Assembly: GCA_039028895.1 (NCBI GenBank) | Contig: JBCCHF010000079.1 | Coordinates: 1-11,872 of the forward strand | Direction of reading: 5' to 3' | Length of the DNA stretch: 11,872 nucleotides | Source of the DNA: JAHDCJ01 sp039028895 | GTDB lineage: Bacteria > Bacteroidota > Bacteroidia > Chitinophagales > Saprospiraceae | Translations under genes and position numbers: made by a program | Shown here: piece after piece, positions 5,359 through 11,872 of the stretch | Layout of the letters: each line of letters begins with the position of its first letter | Position numbering within the stretch: position 1 is the stretch's first letter | The notes under the pieces: generated by a model | The model's database searches: none | Told to the model about the DNA's origin: nothing | What the model saw: the letters and a program-made list of their open reading frames with translations, nothing else

Positions 5359-6693
5359 ATGAAATCAATCCTCATAAAAGAAACCACAATCATTAATGAA
5401 GGAAAGCAATTCGAAGGTGACCTTTTTGTTAAAAATGGCCGTATTGAACGAATTGACGTGAGCATAAATGCAAAAGCAGATATCGAAATTTCAGGACTTG
5501 GAAAACTCCTTATGCCAGGAATCATAGACGACCAGGTGCATTTCAGGGAACCGGGTTTAACACATAAAGCGGATTTGTATACAGAACCCAGAGCTGCTGT
5601 TGCCGGTGGTGTTACTACTTTCATGGAAATGCCAAACACCAAACCACCAGCTCTGACGCAGGAAAAGTTGCAATCCAAATACGATACGGCTGCGGAAAAA
5701 TCACTAGCTAATTTTTCTTTTTTTATGGGCGTTTCAAATGACAACCTGGAAGAAGTTTTAAAAACTAACCAGAAGGATGTCTGCGGAATAAAGATTTTCA
5801 TGGGTTCCAGCACAGGGAATATGCTTGTTGATAATCCATCAACCCTTCAACAGGTTTTCGCCAAAAGTCCGATGCTTATTGCAACACATTGCGAGGATGA
5901 AGCCACTATTTTGGCTAATGCTGAAGCATACAGAGAAAAATTTGGAGAAGATGTACCTATTGAGTGTCACCCTGAAATTCGAAATGCAGAAGGCTGTTTG
6001 ATTTCATCGAGGTTAGCAATTGATCTCGCCAAACGATATGGAACAAGATTACATATCCTACACATTTCAACCGCTGATGAATTACCACTATTCGAAGTTG
6101 GTAAACCTATTTCTGAAAAAAGAATAACAAGCGAGGTTTGTGTTCATCACCTGCACTTCACAAAAGATGATTATCCGGTTCATGGTACTGGCATCAAGTG
6201 TAATCCAGCCATAAAAGCGTCCAATCATAAAGAAGCCCTTTGGGAGGCCTTGCTGGAAGACAGACTCGATATTATTGCCACAGACCATGCACCTCATACT
6301 TCGGAGGAAAAGGCCAACAAGTATTTCAAAGCACCTTCAGGAGTACCACTCGTCCAACATAGTTTGAATATTATGTTGTCCTACTATCAGCAGGGTAAGC
6401 TATCACTTGATTTTATGGTTAAGAAAATGTGCCACGATCCTGCCATTTGTTTCCAGATAAGAGATAGAGGATTTCTTAGAGAAGGATACTGGGCTGACCT
6501 GGCATTAGTTGACCTTAACAAAAAATGGATGGTCGAAAAAGACAACATTCATTATAAATGTAATTGGTCTCCTTTTGAAGGACATCAGTTTACTGGACAG
6601 GTTACACACACCATCGTTAGCGGTCATCTTGCTTATGCAAATGGGCAATTTAACGAAAGTCAGAAAGGTAGCCGGATCAAATTTGATAGATAA
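5359..6693 (+). CDS. pyrC: dihydroorotase (de novo pyrimidine synthesis)
   Basis: A 444-residue amidohydrolase that interconverts N-carbamoyl-aspartate and dihydroorotate in the cytoplasm, step three of UMP synthesis. Probable metal-centre residues are His61 in DDQVHFREPG, Lys145 in IKIFMGSSTG (likely carboxylated bridge), His177 in ATHCED, His235 in LHILHIST, and Asp309 in ATDHAPH. The Arg63, Asn93 (MPNTKPP) and PSGVP (326-330) motifs are typical of dihydroorotases rather than hydantoinases or allantoinases. The first metal histidine of the usual HxH motif is Gln59 here. From memory, Bacteroidota dihydroorotases share this change, so it need not mean loss of activity. The gene diverges from the thioesterase and converges on the nucleoside transporter with 8 bp between stops. 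Confidence 0.93.
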   Translation: MKSILIKETTIINEGKQFEGDLFVKNGRIERIDVSINAKADIEISGLGKLLMPGIIDDQVHFREPGLTHKADLYTEPRAAVAGGVTTFMEMPNTKPPALTQEKLQSKYDTAAEKSLANFSFFMGVSNDNLEEVLKTNQKDVCGIKIFMGSSTGNMLVDNPSTLQQVFAKSPMLIATHCEDEATILANAEAYREKFGEDVPIECHPEIRNAEGCLISSRLAIDLAKRYGTRLHILHISTADELPLFEVGKPISEKRITSEVCVHHLHFTKDDYPVHGTGIKCNPAIKASNHKEALWEALLEDRLDIIATDHAPHTSEEKANKYFKAPSGVPLVQHSLNIMLSYYQQGKLSLDFMVKKMCHDPAICFQIRDRGFLREGYWADLALVDLNKKWMVEKDNIHYKCNWSPFEGHQFTGQVTHTIVSGHLAYANGQFNESQKGSRIKFDR

Positions 6694-6701
6694 GTTTTTC
6701 T

Positions 6702-8027
6702 TTAGACAGCGCTTCCAAACAACATACCTGCTATGATAGCAGTGAAAAAGGCTGCTATGGTACCACCAATCAGGGCTTTTATGCCAAACTCAGATAAGGT
6801 TTTTCTTGTTCCTGGAGCAATGGCACCTATACCACCAATCTGAATACCAATGGAGGCAAAATTTGCAAAGCCACAGAGTGCATAGGTCAAAATAATCAAC
6901 GTTTTGGGTTGGACCATTTCTTTAATGCCTTCCAGTTGTGCATAGGCAAAGAATTCATTCAATGTAGTTTTTAGTCCAAGCATTTGACCGGCAACCAATA
7001 AATCTGGTCCATTGACCCCCAATAACCAGGCAATTGGTGCAAACAACAACCCAAGAAGGAACTCAAGATTAAAGGCATCGAAACGGCCTTCAGTCATATT
7101 TACAACCATTTCATTTAGGCCTTTGAAATTACCGAATGCTATTGACCCCACTTGTCCAAGCAGGAAATTGACCATAGCGACAAGAGCTGTAAATACCAAT
7201 AACATAGCACCAACATTAATTGCCAGTTTAAGGCCGTCAGTAGTTCCTCGGGAAATAGCATCCAATAAATTACTCCCGGCCTGCTGAGGAGGAATATTCA
7301 ATTTCTGGCTTTCAAGATCTACTTCTCTATCTTCAGGATATAACATCTTGGCAGCTACAATTGCTGCTGGTGCCGACATGATGGAGGCTGTTAAAAGGTG
7401 TGTAGCAAAAAGTTGTTGTTGAACGGGATCGTCTCCGCCTAAATAGCCAACATAAGCTCCAAATACTGAACCCGCAATGGTAGCCATACCACCTGTCATA
7501 AGACAAAGCAATTCAGACTTTGACATATCTTCCAGGTAAGGTTTTACGACAAGTGGAGCTTCAGTCTGGCCAATAAATACATTGGCAGCTGCAGCAAGAC
7601 TCTCCGCTCCTGTTAATTGCATGGTTTTGCTCATCGCCCATGCAAATCCCTTAATGATAACCTGGAGAACGCCAAGATAATAAAGGACGGAAGACAGCGC
7701 CGCAAAAAATACAATGGTGGGCAGGATATTAAAAGCGAAATTGAGCAATCCGGGAGCCACTTCATTAGTGATAAAGCTGGCAAAGAGGAAATCGATGCCT
7801 TCCTGGGCAAACTGCAGCACAACTACGAAAAAACTGGCCATCCAGTCGAAAACTATTCTTACAGGAGGCACATAAAAGATTAATAAAGCTAATACAAGCT
7901 GAACAGCAAGACCAGAAAAGACCAGTCTCCAGTTAATTGCTTTTTTATTTGCAGAAAGTAAATACAAGATCCCGATTAGAAATCCCATTCCAACAAATCC
8001 GCGTAAAATATTCAGAAAAATATCCAT
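6702..8027 (-). CDS. nupC: concentrative nucleoside transporter (CNT/NupC family)
   Basis: A 441-residue inner-membrane cation-coupled nucleoside importer. It has the three-part CNT layout: N-terminal membrane segments (about 8-24, 33-52), a gate region, and a C-terminal transport core. The nucleoside-binding motif GQTEAP (153-158, with Gln154, Thr155, Glu156) precedes KPYLEDMSKSEL. The second half has NEF (357-359, Glu358) and CGFANFASIGI (Asn389, Ser392). These correspond to nucleoside and cation ligands in the crystallised Vibrio cholerae CNT. All are present, so the transporter should work. Imported uridine and cytidine can be phosphorylated by the kinase encoded divergently next door. 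The 160-bp gap between the two starts has no perfect promoter box for this gene. Confidence 0.93.
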   Translation of the reverse strand: MDIFLNILRGFVGMGFLIGILYLLSANKKAINWRLVFSGLAVQLVLALLIFYVPPVRIVFDWMASFFVVVLQFAQEGIDFLFASFITNEVAPGLLNFAFNILPTIVFFAALSSVLYYLGVLQVIIKGFAWAMSKTMQLTGAESLAAAANVFIGQTEAPLVVKPYLEDMSKSELLCLMTGGMATIAGSVFGAYVGYLGGDDPVQQQLFATHLLTASIMSAPAAIVAAKMLYPEDREVDLESQKLNIPPQQAGSNLLDAISRGTTDGLKLAINVGAMLLVFTALVAMVNFLLGQVGSIAFGNFKGLNEMVVNMTEGRFDAFNLEFLLGLLFAPIAWLLGVNGPDLLVAGQMLGLKTTLNEFFAYAQLEGIKEMVQPKTLIILTYALCGFANFASIGIQIGGIGAIAPGTRKTLSEFGIKALIGGTIAAFFTAIIAGMLFGSAV

Positions 8028-8151
8028 GTCCCTTGTTTTGTTCTCGGCAAGAATTACCCTGTAATTTAATCAAATTTTGGAGCTTGGTACAAAAGCATGA
8101 ATTGGTTTTGTGTTCATGGCTTAGATTTTATGGTATTGCCAATTTGATTTT

Positions 8152-8159
8152 TATTTTTG
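8152..8159 (+). promoter_or_regulatory. -7 promoter box of udk
   Basis: TATTTTTG followed by C is a perfect TAnnTTTG match, placed 28 bp before the udk ATG, giving a leader of roughly 20-25 bases. No clear TTTG -33 element is present at the usual distance. Confidence 0.55.
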
Positions 8160-8187
8160 CACCAGTTTTGACCAGGCCAAAAGAAAC

Positions 8188-8820
8188 ATGCCCAAACCTT
8201 ATATTATTGGAATTACAGGTGGATCCGGTTCAGGTAAGACCACATTGATCAACGATTTGACTAAATCATTTGATCTATCCGAACTTTGCCTGGTTTCGCA
8301 AGACAACTATTATCGTCCAAAAAAGGAACAGAAGGTTGATGAACAGGGCATTACAAATTTTGATCTCCCGGAGTCAATAGATCATATAGCCTTTGAAAGA
8401 GATATTCAAAAATTGATTGAAGGACAATCAATTACACTTACCGAATATGTTTACAATAATAAAGAAGCTGTTCCGAAAACACTTGCCTTTCATCCAGCTC
8501 CTGTATTGATCTTAGAAGGTATTTTTATCTTCCATTTCCCCCAGATTGCGAACTTCATTGACCTCAAGGTATTTATTGAGGCTAAGGAAAACCTGAAAAT
8601 AATACGCCGCATAATCCGTGACCAAAAAGAGCGCAACTACCCTATCGAAGATGTGCTTTATCGTTATCAGCATCATGTATCTCCAACATATGAAAAATAC
8701 ATTCTGCCGTATAAAGAACATGCTGATCTAATAATCAACAATAATACACATTTCCATGAAGCTGTAGATGTACTGGAAGGTTTTATCAGAAATAAGCTCT
8801 TGAAAACAAAGGCTCAATAA
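8188..8820 (+). CDS. udk: uridine/cytidine kinase
   Basis: A 210-residue cytoplasmic P-loop kinase that phosphorylates uridine and cytidine to UMP and CMP. The Walker A motif GGSGSGKTT is at 11-19. SQDNYY (about 38-43) is the conserved nucleoside-site motif, ILEGIFIF (about 108-115) the core strand with the conserved Glu-Gly, and FIEAKENLKIIRRIIRDQKERN-type lid residues (split: RRIIRDQKERN) supply the arginines for the phosphates. Length matches bacterial Udk (about 205-215). It stands divergent to the CNT transporter, a natural uptake-and-trap pair. Its last 7 bases overlap the 3' end of the thioredoxin lipoprotein gene on the opposite strand. Confidence 0.94.
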   Translation: MPKPYIIGITGGSGSGKTTLINDLTKSFDLSELCLVSQDNYYRPKKEQKVDEQGITNFDLPESIDHIAFERDIQKLIEGQSITLTEYVYNNKEAVPKTLAFHPAPVLILEGIFIFHFPQIANFIDLKVFIEAKENLKIIRRIIRDQKERNYPIEDVLYRYQHHVSPTYEKYILPYKEHADLIINNNTHFHEAVDVLEGFIRNKLLKTKAQ

Positions 8821-9275
8821 GTTCCACTAAGATTATTATTGGCATCTACTGTTTCTCTTGCCATACTCATGACATGAGACATTGAAGTCATTCCTGTATG
8901 TTTTTGGATGACGTTGCCATTGCTATCAAGATAAACGAGTGTGGGATAGCCATAAACTTCGAACATATCGGCGATATCAGGACCTTCACCCTTTTCGGCG
9001 TCAATTTTCAGGCTAATAAAGTTTTCGTTGAAGTACTCCCCAACCTGTTTCAATTCAAATACGTCCTTCTCAAGCCATTTGCAAGGGGCACACCAGACTG
9101 TTACAAAATCAATAAAAACAGGTTTATTCTGATTTTTGGCCATTTCCATGATTTTATCATAGGAATCATATTGAAAATGTATGCCTTTGGCAGAGCTAAT
9201 CGGAGCTGAAGTTTTCTGAGAACATCCAGTCATAAAGATGAGTGCCAATACGGAGAGCAATAATATATTTTTCAT
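8814..9275 (-). CDS. thioredoxin-fold lipoprotein
   Basis: I chose the ATG at 9275 (153 residues) because it starts a typical lipoprotein signal: MKNILLLSVL, then lipobox MTGC with Cys18. An upstream ATG at 9317 would bury that signal behind 14 residues. The mature protein has one thioredoxin-like domain with the redox motif WCAPC (Cys62, Cys65) following FIDFVTV, and the cis-proline loop YGYPT (Pro111). It should act in the periplasm, lipid-anchored, as a disulfide reductase or isomerase. The sequence pattern (KPVFIDF, CKWLEKDVF) resembles the DsbD gamma or Thioredoxin_7 type. Substrate unknown. It follows folD by 97 bp, with a probable own promoter in the gap, and overlaps the end of udk by 7 bp. 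Confidence 0.9.
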   Translation of the reverse strand: MKNILLLSVLALIFMTGCSQKTSAPISSAKGIHFQYDSYDKIMEMAKNQNKPVFIDFVTVWCAPCKWLEKDVFELKQVGEYFNENFISLKIDAEKGEGPDIADMFEVYGYPTLVYLDSNGNVIQKHTGMTSMSHVMSMARETVDANNNLSGTY

Positions 9276-9296
9276 AACCTGGTATTTGGGTGTTAG

Positions 9297-9315
9297 GGAT
9301 AAAACGAATTTATCC
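9297..9315. promoter_or_regulatory. 7-bp inverted repeat over the thioredoxin-lipoprotein promoter
   Basis: GGATAAA (9297-9303) and TTTATCC (9309-9315) are perfect complements with a 5-base spacer. The repeat covers the probable -7 box at 9305-9312 and lies 22-40 bp before the chosen start. Its size and position fit a repressor operator; chance is also possible in AT-rich DNA. Confidence 0.35.
9305..9312 (-). promoter_or_regulatory. possible -7 box of the thioredoxin lipoprotein
   Basis: The minus strand reads TAAATTCG, one mismatch from TAnnTTTG and the same TTCG ending as the pyrC box. It lies 30 bp before the ATG at 9275. No good -33 element is visible. Confidence 0.35.
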
Positions 9316-9372
9316 ATTCTAAAACAGAATTAATGCCATTTTTTGGTAAAAAGGAGAAATAATATCGTGGGA

Positions 9373-10254
9373 TTATCCGTATATCTCCTTACGACTGGCT
9401 GTAAGCGTATTCATGAGAAGTGATGTAACTGTCATTGGTCCTACACCGCCTGGTACTGGAGTAATGTAACTTGCTTTTTGAGATACAGCCTCAAAATCTA
9501 CGTCACCTACAAGCCTGTAACCCCTTTTTCTTGTAGCGTCATCTACCCTATTGATCCCTACATCGATTACTACGACTCCTTCTTTAACCATATCTCCGGT
9601 TATGAAATTTGCTCTTCCAATAGCAGCTATTATGATATCAGCTCTCCTGGTTTCTGCGGGCAGGTCTTTTGTCCTGCTGTGCGTAAGTGTTACTGTACAG
9701 TTACCTACTTTTGCCTTACGGGAAAGCAGAATACTCATTGGAGTACCAACGATGTTGCTCCTTCCAACGATTACACAATGTTTTCCGGAGGTTTCAATAT
9801 TATATCTGTCTAACATTTGAACAATTCCGAATGGCGTAGCTGGCAGATAAGCTGGAAGTCCTTGTGCCATCCGTCCAAAGTTGACAGGGTGAAATCCGTC
9901 AACGTCTTTTTTAGGATCGATAGCAAGTGTTACTTTTTCCTCGTTGATATGTTTTGGCAGGGGTAATTGAACAATAAAACCATCAATGTCATCATTAGCA
10001 TTTAAGCCAGCAATGATGTCAAGTAGTTCAGCCTCAGTAATCGAATCTTCTTTTTTAATAAGGGTAGAATCAAATCCTACTTGCTCACAGGATCGAACCT
10101 TATTACGTACATAAGATTGGCTGGCCGGGTCGTCACCAACAAGCACAGCTACCAGATGAGGTGTTTTACCACCTTCTGATTTAATCTTTGACACTTCTAC
10201 GGCCAATTCTTCTTTGATGGTTTGCGCAAGGGCTTTACCGTCTATTAACTGCAT
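9373..10254 (-). CDS. folD: methylenetetrahydrofolate dehydrogenase / methenyltetrahydrofolate cyclohydrolase
   Basis: A 293-residue cytoplasmic bifunctional enzyme that converts 5,10-methylene-THF to methenyl-THF and then 10-formyl-THF, supplying purine synthesis. Catalytic and folate-site residues are present: SYVRNK with Tyr48 and Lys52, VQLPLP with Gln96, and KDVDGFHP with Asp117/Asp119. The nucleotide-binding motif GRSNIVGTP is at 164-172, and the family signature PGGVGPMT at 268-275. Length is standard. The only sequence between it and the upstream nuclease gene is 50 bp containing a terminator-like hairpin, and I see no perfect promoter box. Expression may therefore depend on readthrough from the nuclease promoter. 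The thioredoxin lipoprotein follows 97 bp downstream. Confidence 0.96.
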   Translation of the reverse strand: MQLIDGKALAQTIKEELAVEVSKIKSEGGKTPHLVAVLVGDDPASQSYVRNKVRSCEQVGFDSTLIKKEDSITEAELLDIIAGLNANDDIDGFIVQLPLPKHINEEKVTLAIDPKKDVDGFHPVNFGRMAQGLPAYLPATPFGIVQMLDRYNIETSGKHCVIVGRSNIVGTPMSILLSRKAKVGNCTVTLTHSRTKDLPAETRRADIIIAAIGRANFITGDMVKEGVVVIDVGINRVDDATRKRGYRLVGDVDFEAVSQKASYITPVPGGVGPMTVTSLLMNTLTASRKEIYG

Positions 10255-10271
10255 ATTATTCTTTTAATTAG

Positions 10272-10300
10272 AAAAGCCCGTCATTATTGGACAGGCTTTT
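10272..10300 (-). terminator. terminator or attenuator hairpin between the nuclease gene and folD
   Basis: AAAAGCC (10272-10278) pairs with GGCTTTT (10294-10300), then one C-A mismatch, then GTC/GAC, with a 7-base loop. On the minus strand the stem ends in TTTTCTAATT. It starts 4 bp after the nuclease stop and ends 17 bp before the folD ATG. Confidence 0.65.
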
Positions 10301-10304
10301 ATGA

Positions 10305-10898
10305 TCAGGATTCTTCGTTTCGCTTTTTTATCTCATCTCGAATTTTTGCGGCCCGCTCATAATCTTCTTGCTCCAATACTTCATTAAGGATTTGCTGTAG
10401 TTCTTCTGTCGAATATTGCCCAAACCCTTTCGTTCCTTTGCCTTTACTTTTCGTTTCTTTAGGCTCTTCTTCTCCTTCGGCTTCTTCGAGAACTACACCT
10501 GCAGCATCGAGAATAAACTCATAAGTGTATATCGGACAATCAAATCGAACAGCAAGTGCCAGTGCATCAGACGTTCTGGAGTCTATCTCTTCTATAACCC
10601 CATCCTTTTCACAAACAAGGATCGCATAAAAAATACCGTCCAACAAGTTATTGATGACGATTTCTTTTAGCTCAATATTAAAAGTTGAGAGAACGTTGCG
10701 CATGAGATCATGCGTTAGCGGACGACTCGGGGTCATCCTTTCCATAGCGACAGCAATAGCCTGGGCCTCAAAACCACCAATGACGATAGGCAGACGACGC
10801 ACGCCTTCTTGTTCACCAAGGACCACCGCATAGTTATGAGAAGCTGTAACACTGTGAGACAGCGCTACAATTTCAAGTGGAATTTTCTTCATGCTCAT
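10305..10898 (-). CDS. bifunctional nuclease family protein (DUF151) with C-terminal UVR motif
   Basis: 197 residues from the ATG at 10898; the ATG two codons on (10892), giving MKKIPLEI, is equally possible and fits relatives better. Residues about 5-135 form a DUF151 domain: LEIVALSHSV, YAVVLGEQEG, RRLPIVIGGFEAQAIA, DSRTSDALALAVRFDCPIY. The plant relative was reported to have DNase and RNase activity, hence the name; the bacterial role is not well defined. An acidic and lysine-rich linker (136-160) leads to a UVR motif at about 164-193 (LNEVLEQEDYERAAKIRDEI), the short helical hairpin known from UvrB, UvrC and Clp-associated proteins, suggesting a protein partner. It lies downstream of etfA on the same strand, an arrangement I recall from other Bacteroidota, with its own -7 box in the gap. 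Confidence 0.9.
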   Translation of the reverse strand: MSMKKIPLEIVALSHSVTASHNYAVVLGEQEGVRRLPIVIGGFEAQAIAVAMERMTPSRPLTHDLMRNVLSTFNIELKEIVINNLLDGIFYAILVCEKDGVIEEIDSRTSDALALAVRFDCPIYTYEFILDAAGVVLEEAEGEEEPKETKSKGKGTKGFGQYSTEELQQILNEVLEQEDYERAAKIRDEIKKRNEES

Positions 10899-10924
10899 AT
10901 ATAAGGCCCCTCAATTGGGTGATT

Positions 10925-10950
10925 TCAACTCGCTTTAAAATAAGAGTTGA
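10925..10950. promoter_or_regulatory. inverted repeat beside the nuclease promoter
   Basis: TCAACTC (10925-10931) and GAGTTGA (10944-10950) are perfect complements with a 12-base spacer. One arm directly abuts the -7 box at 10951-10958, so the repeat spans the expected transcription start. No T-run follows on either strand, which argues against a terminator for etfA. Confidence 0.4.
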
Positions 10951-10958
10951 CAAAAATA
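10951..10958 (-). promoter_or_regulatory. -7 promoter box of the nuclease gene
   Basis: The minus strand reads TATTTTTG, a perfect TAnnTTTG match, located 52 bp before the ATG at 10898 and 12 bp after the etfA stop. The leader would be about 45 bases. No clear -33 TTG is seen, and the run of A/T makes a chance match possible. Confidence 0.45.
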
Positions 10959-10970
10959 ATAATTTTTACC

Positions 10971-11872
10971 TTATCCTTTGAATTTCTTCAATGCTTCGAT
11001 CAGCCTTGGAACTACGTCAAAAAGATCACCAACTATACCATAATCTGCGGCCTTGAAAAAAGGTGCTTCGGGGTCTTTGTTGATGACCACAATTACTTTG
11101 GATTGATTCACACCAGCAAGATGCTGAATTGCACCTGATATTCCGATTGCAATATATAGGTTAGGTCGAATAGCAACACCTGTTTGGCCAACATGCTCAT
11201 GATGAGGTCTCCAACCGATGTCCGCAACAGGCCTTGAACAAGCAGTAGTTGCCCCCAGTATTTCGGCTAGCTCATCAATTATCCCCCAATTTTCAGGATC
11301 TTTCATCCCGCGACCTGCAGAAACTACCAATTCGGCTTCTGGAAGTGGTACAGTACCTTTTACTTTACTAACTTCCTTGACCTTAATTCTAGAAGCTGGA
11401 ACCGGTACATCGATGCTTTCAACTGCTACATCAGCTCCTGAGTCATCTGGCTGGATGGTATTTCCCATCAAGGTGATCACCTTTTTCTCAGTCGCAATTT
11501 CTACCTCCGCAATTGCTTTTCCTGAAAACACATTCTTGGTAACCTTGAAGCTACCATTCATAGTAGGTACGGCATTAGCACCAATAACAGCACCCGCCTT
11601 CAAACGTGCTGAAAGCCTTCCGGTTATTGATTTACCATAGGAATCAAAAGGAAGAATAACGACTTTTGCACCTACCATTTCGACAACACTTGAAATTACG
11701 GAGCAATAAACGGATGAATCAAATACATTGAGTGAATTGTCTGCTACCTGAACCACTTTTGATGCGCCATACTTACCAAGAGATCCAGCATCATTTACTT
11801 CGCCCAAAACAAGGGCAACGACCTCTCCACCAATTATTTCTGCGGTTTTTTTACCATAAGTGACGACTTCAT
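10971..11872 (-). CDS. etfA: electron transfer flavoprotein alpha subunit (5' end outside window)
   Basis: The frame is open to the right edge, giving 299 residues and lacking perhaps 20 at the N-terminus compared with a usual length of about 320. It begins EVVTYGKKTAEIIGGEVVAL, which is family-typical, so the TTG at 11807 is not the start. Domain I spans roughly the first 165 visible residues. The C-terminal FAD-binding domain has SAGRGMKDPENW (about 184-195), SRPVADIGWRPHHEHVGQTG (212-231) and GISGAIQHLAGV (243-254). With EtfB it accepts electrons from acyl-CoA and other dehydrogenases and passes them to ETF-quinone oxidoreductase. etfB is expected just upstream, beyond the edge. The nuclease gene follows 72 bp downstream. 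Confidence 0.95.
   Translation of the reverse strand, partial: EVVTYGKKTAEIIGGEVVALVLGEVNDAGSLGKYGASKVVQVADNSLNVFDSSVYCSVISSVVEMVGAKVVILPFDSYGKSITGRLSARLKAGAVIGANAVPTMNGSFKVTKNVFSGKAIAEVEIATEKKVITLMGNTIQPDDSGADVAVESIDVPVPASRIKVKEVSKVKGTVPLPEAELVVSAGRGMKDPENWGIIDELAEILGATTACSRPVADIGWRPHHEHVGQTGVAIRPNLYIAIGISGAIQHLAGVNQSKVIVVINKDPEAPFFKAADYGIVGDLFDVVPRLIEALKKFKG

Noticed and set aside
5297..5368. N-terminal extension of the thioesterase to the ATG at 5368
   Set aside because: It would overlap the pyrC start and both promoter boxes, and the added 24 residues are not typical of the family. The ATG at 5296 directly precedes the conserved domain.
5352..5813. 153-codon open frame antisense to pyrC
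   Set aside because: It lies wholly on the opposite strand of a strongly conserved gene, its translation shows no domain, and it covers the divergent promoter start.
6728..6742. 15-bp palindrome CTGCTAT-G-ATAGCAG with a third copy of CTGCTAT nearby
   Set aside because: It lies in the coding end of the nucleoside transporter and is explained by Ala and Ile codons in a membrane segment. The stem has no usable loop and no T-run.
9276..9317. N-terminal extension of the thioredoxin lipoprotein to the ATG at 9317
   Set aside because: It would place 14 residues ahead of an otherwise perfect lipoprotein signal peptide and would run through the palindrome and -7 box.
11805..11807. TTG start for etfA at 11807
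   Set aside because: The same frame continues to the window edge with recognisable EtfA sequence, so the gene is truncated by the window and does not start there.
1..11872. Search for CRISPR arrays, insertion sequences, phage genes, toxin-antitoxin pairs or defence systems
   Set aside because: No regularly spaced repeats, transposase, integrase, or paired small toxin-like genes were found. Apart from the unknown small genes the content is ordinary metabolism and envelope function.

Overview
The window looks like a chromosomal housekeeping stretch from a member of the Bacteroidota, probably a Cytophagales-type marine or soil bacterium. The DNA is AT-rich. Coding starts are not preceded by strong Shine-Dalgarno sequences. 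Several genes instead have the Bacteroidota -7 promoter motif TAnnTTTG, often followed by C. The protein versions are also typical of the phylum: a DUF151 bifunctional nuclease with a C-terminal UVR motif directly downstream of etfA, a PyrC with an Asp-Asp-Gln-Val-His metal motif, and lipoproteins with short signal peptides. I see no phage, insertion sequence, CRISPR array or defence island.

Layout. 1-180 is the 3' end of an unidentified gene, followed by a strong hairpin terminator (231-277). 410-2245 (+) holds a 73-residue protein and a membrane-anchored subtilisin-like S8 protease. 2253-3690 (-) holds a one-domain voltage-gated cation channel with a TVEGW filter and, downstream, a lipoprotein of unknown function. 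3768-3910 (-) is tRNA-Ser(UGA) with its own promoter and terminator. 3943-5296 (-) is a YbgC-like acyl-CoA thioesterase overlapping a BrkB/YihY membrane protein. 5359-6693 (+) is dihydroorotase, divergent from the thioesterase through a very compact double promoter. 6702-8027 (-) is a CNT nucleoside transporter, and 8188-8820 (+) is uridine kinase. 8814-9275 (-) is a thioredoxin-fold lipoprotein, 9373-10254 (-) FolD, 10305-10898 (-) the bifunctional nuclease, and 10971 to the right edge (-) the electron transfer flavoprotein alpha subunit, cut at its N-terminus.

How the genes work together. Three neighbours serve pyrimidine supply: PyrC in de novo synthesis, the CNT transporter for nucleoside uptake, and Udk for phosphorylation of uridine and cytidine. 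FolD feeds one-carbon units to nucleotide synthesis, and EtfA belongs to fatty-acid or amino-acid oxidation electron transfer. The genes are on alternating strands and packed tightly. Three convergent junctions are 8 bp or less apart or overlap.

Most notable points: the channel filter matches the glycine-containing filter type reported for a native prokaryotic calcium channel; two outward-facing -7 boxes lie 1 bp apart between the thioesterase and pyrC; inverted repeats sit on the probable promoters of the channel, the thioredoxin lipoprotein and the nuclease; a terminator-like hairpin lies only 17 bp upstream of folD; and the S8 protease carries an unusual N-terminal membrane bundle. I did not find a clearly new multi-gene system.
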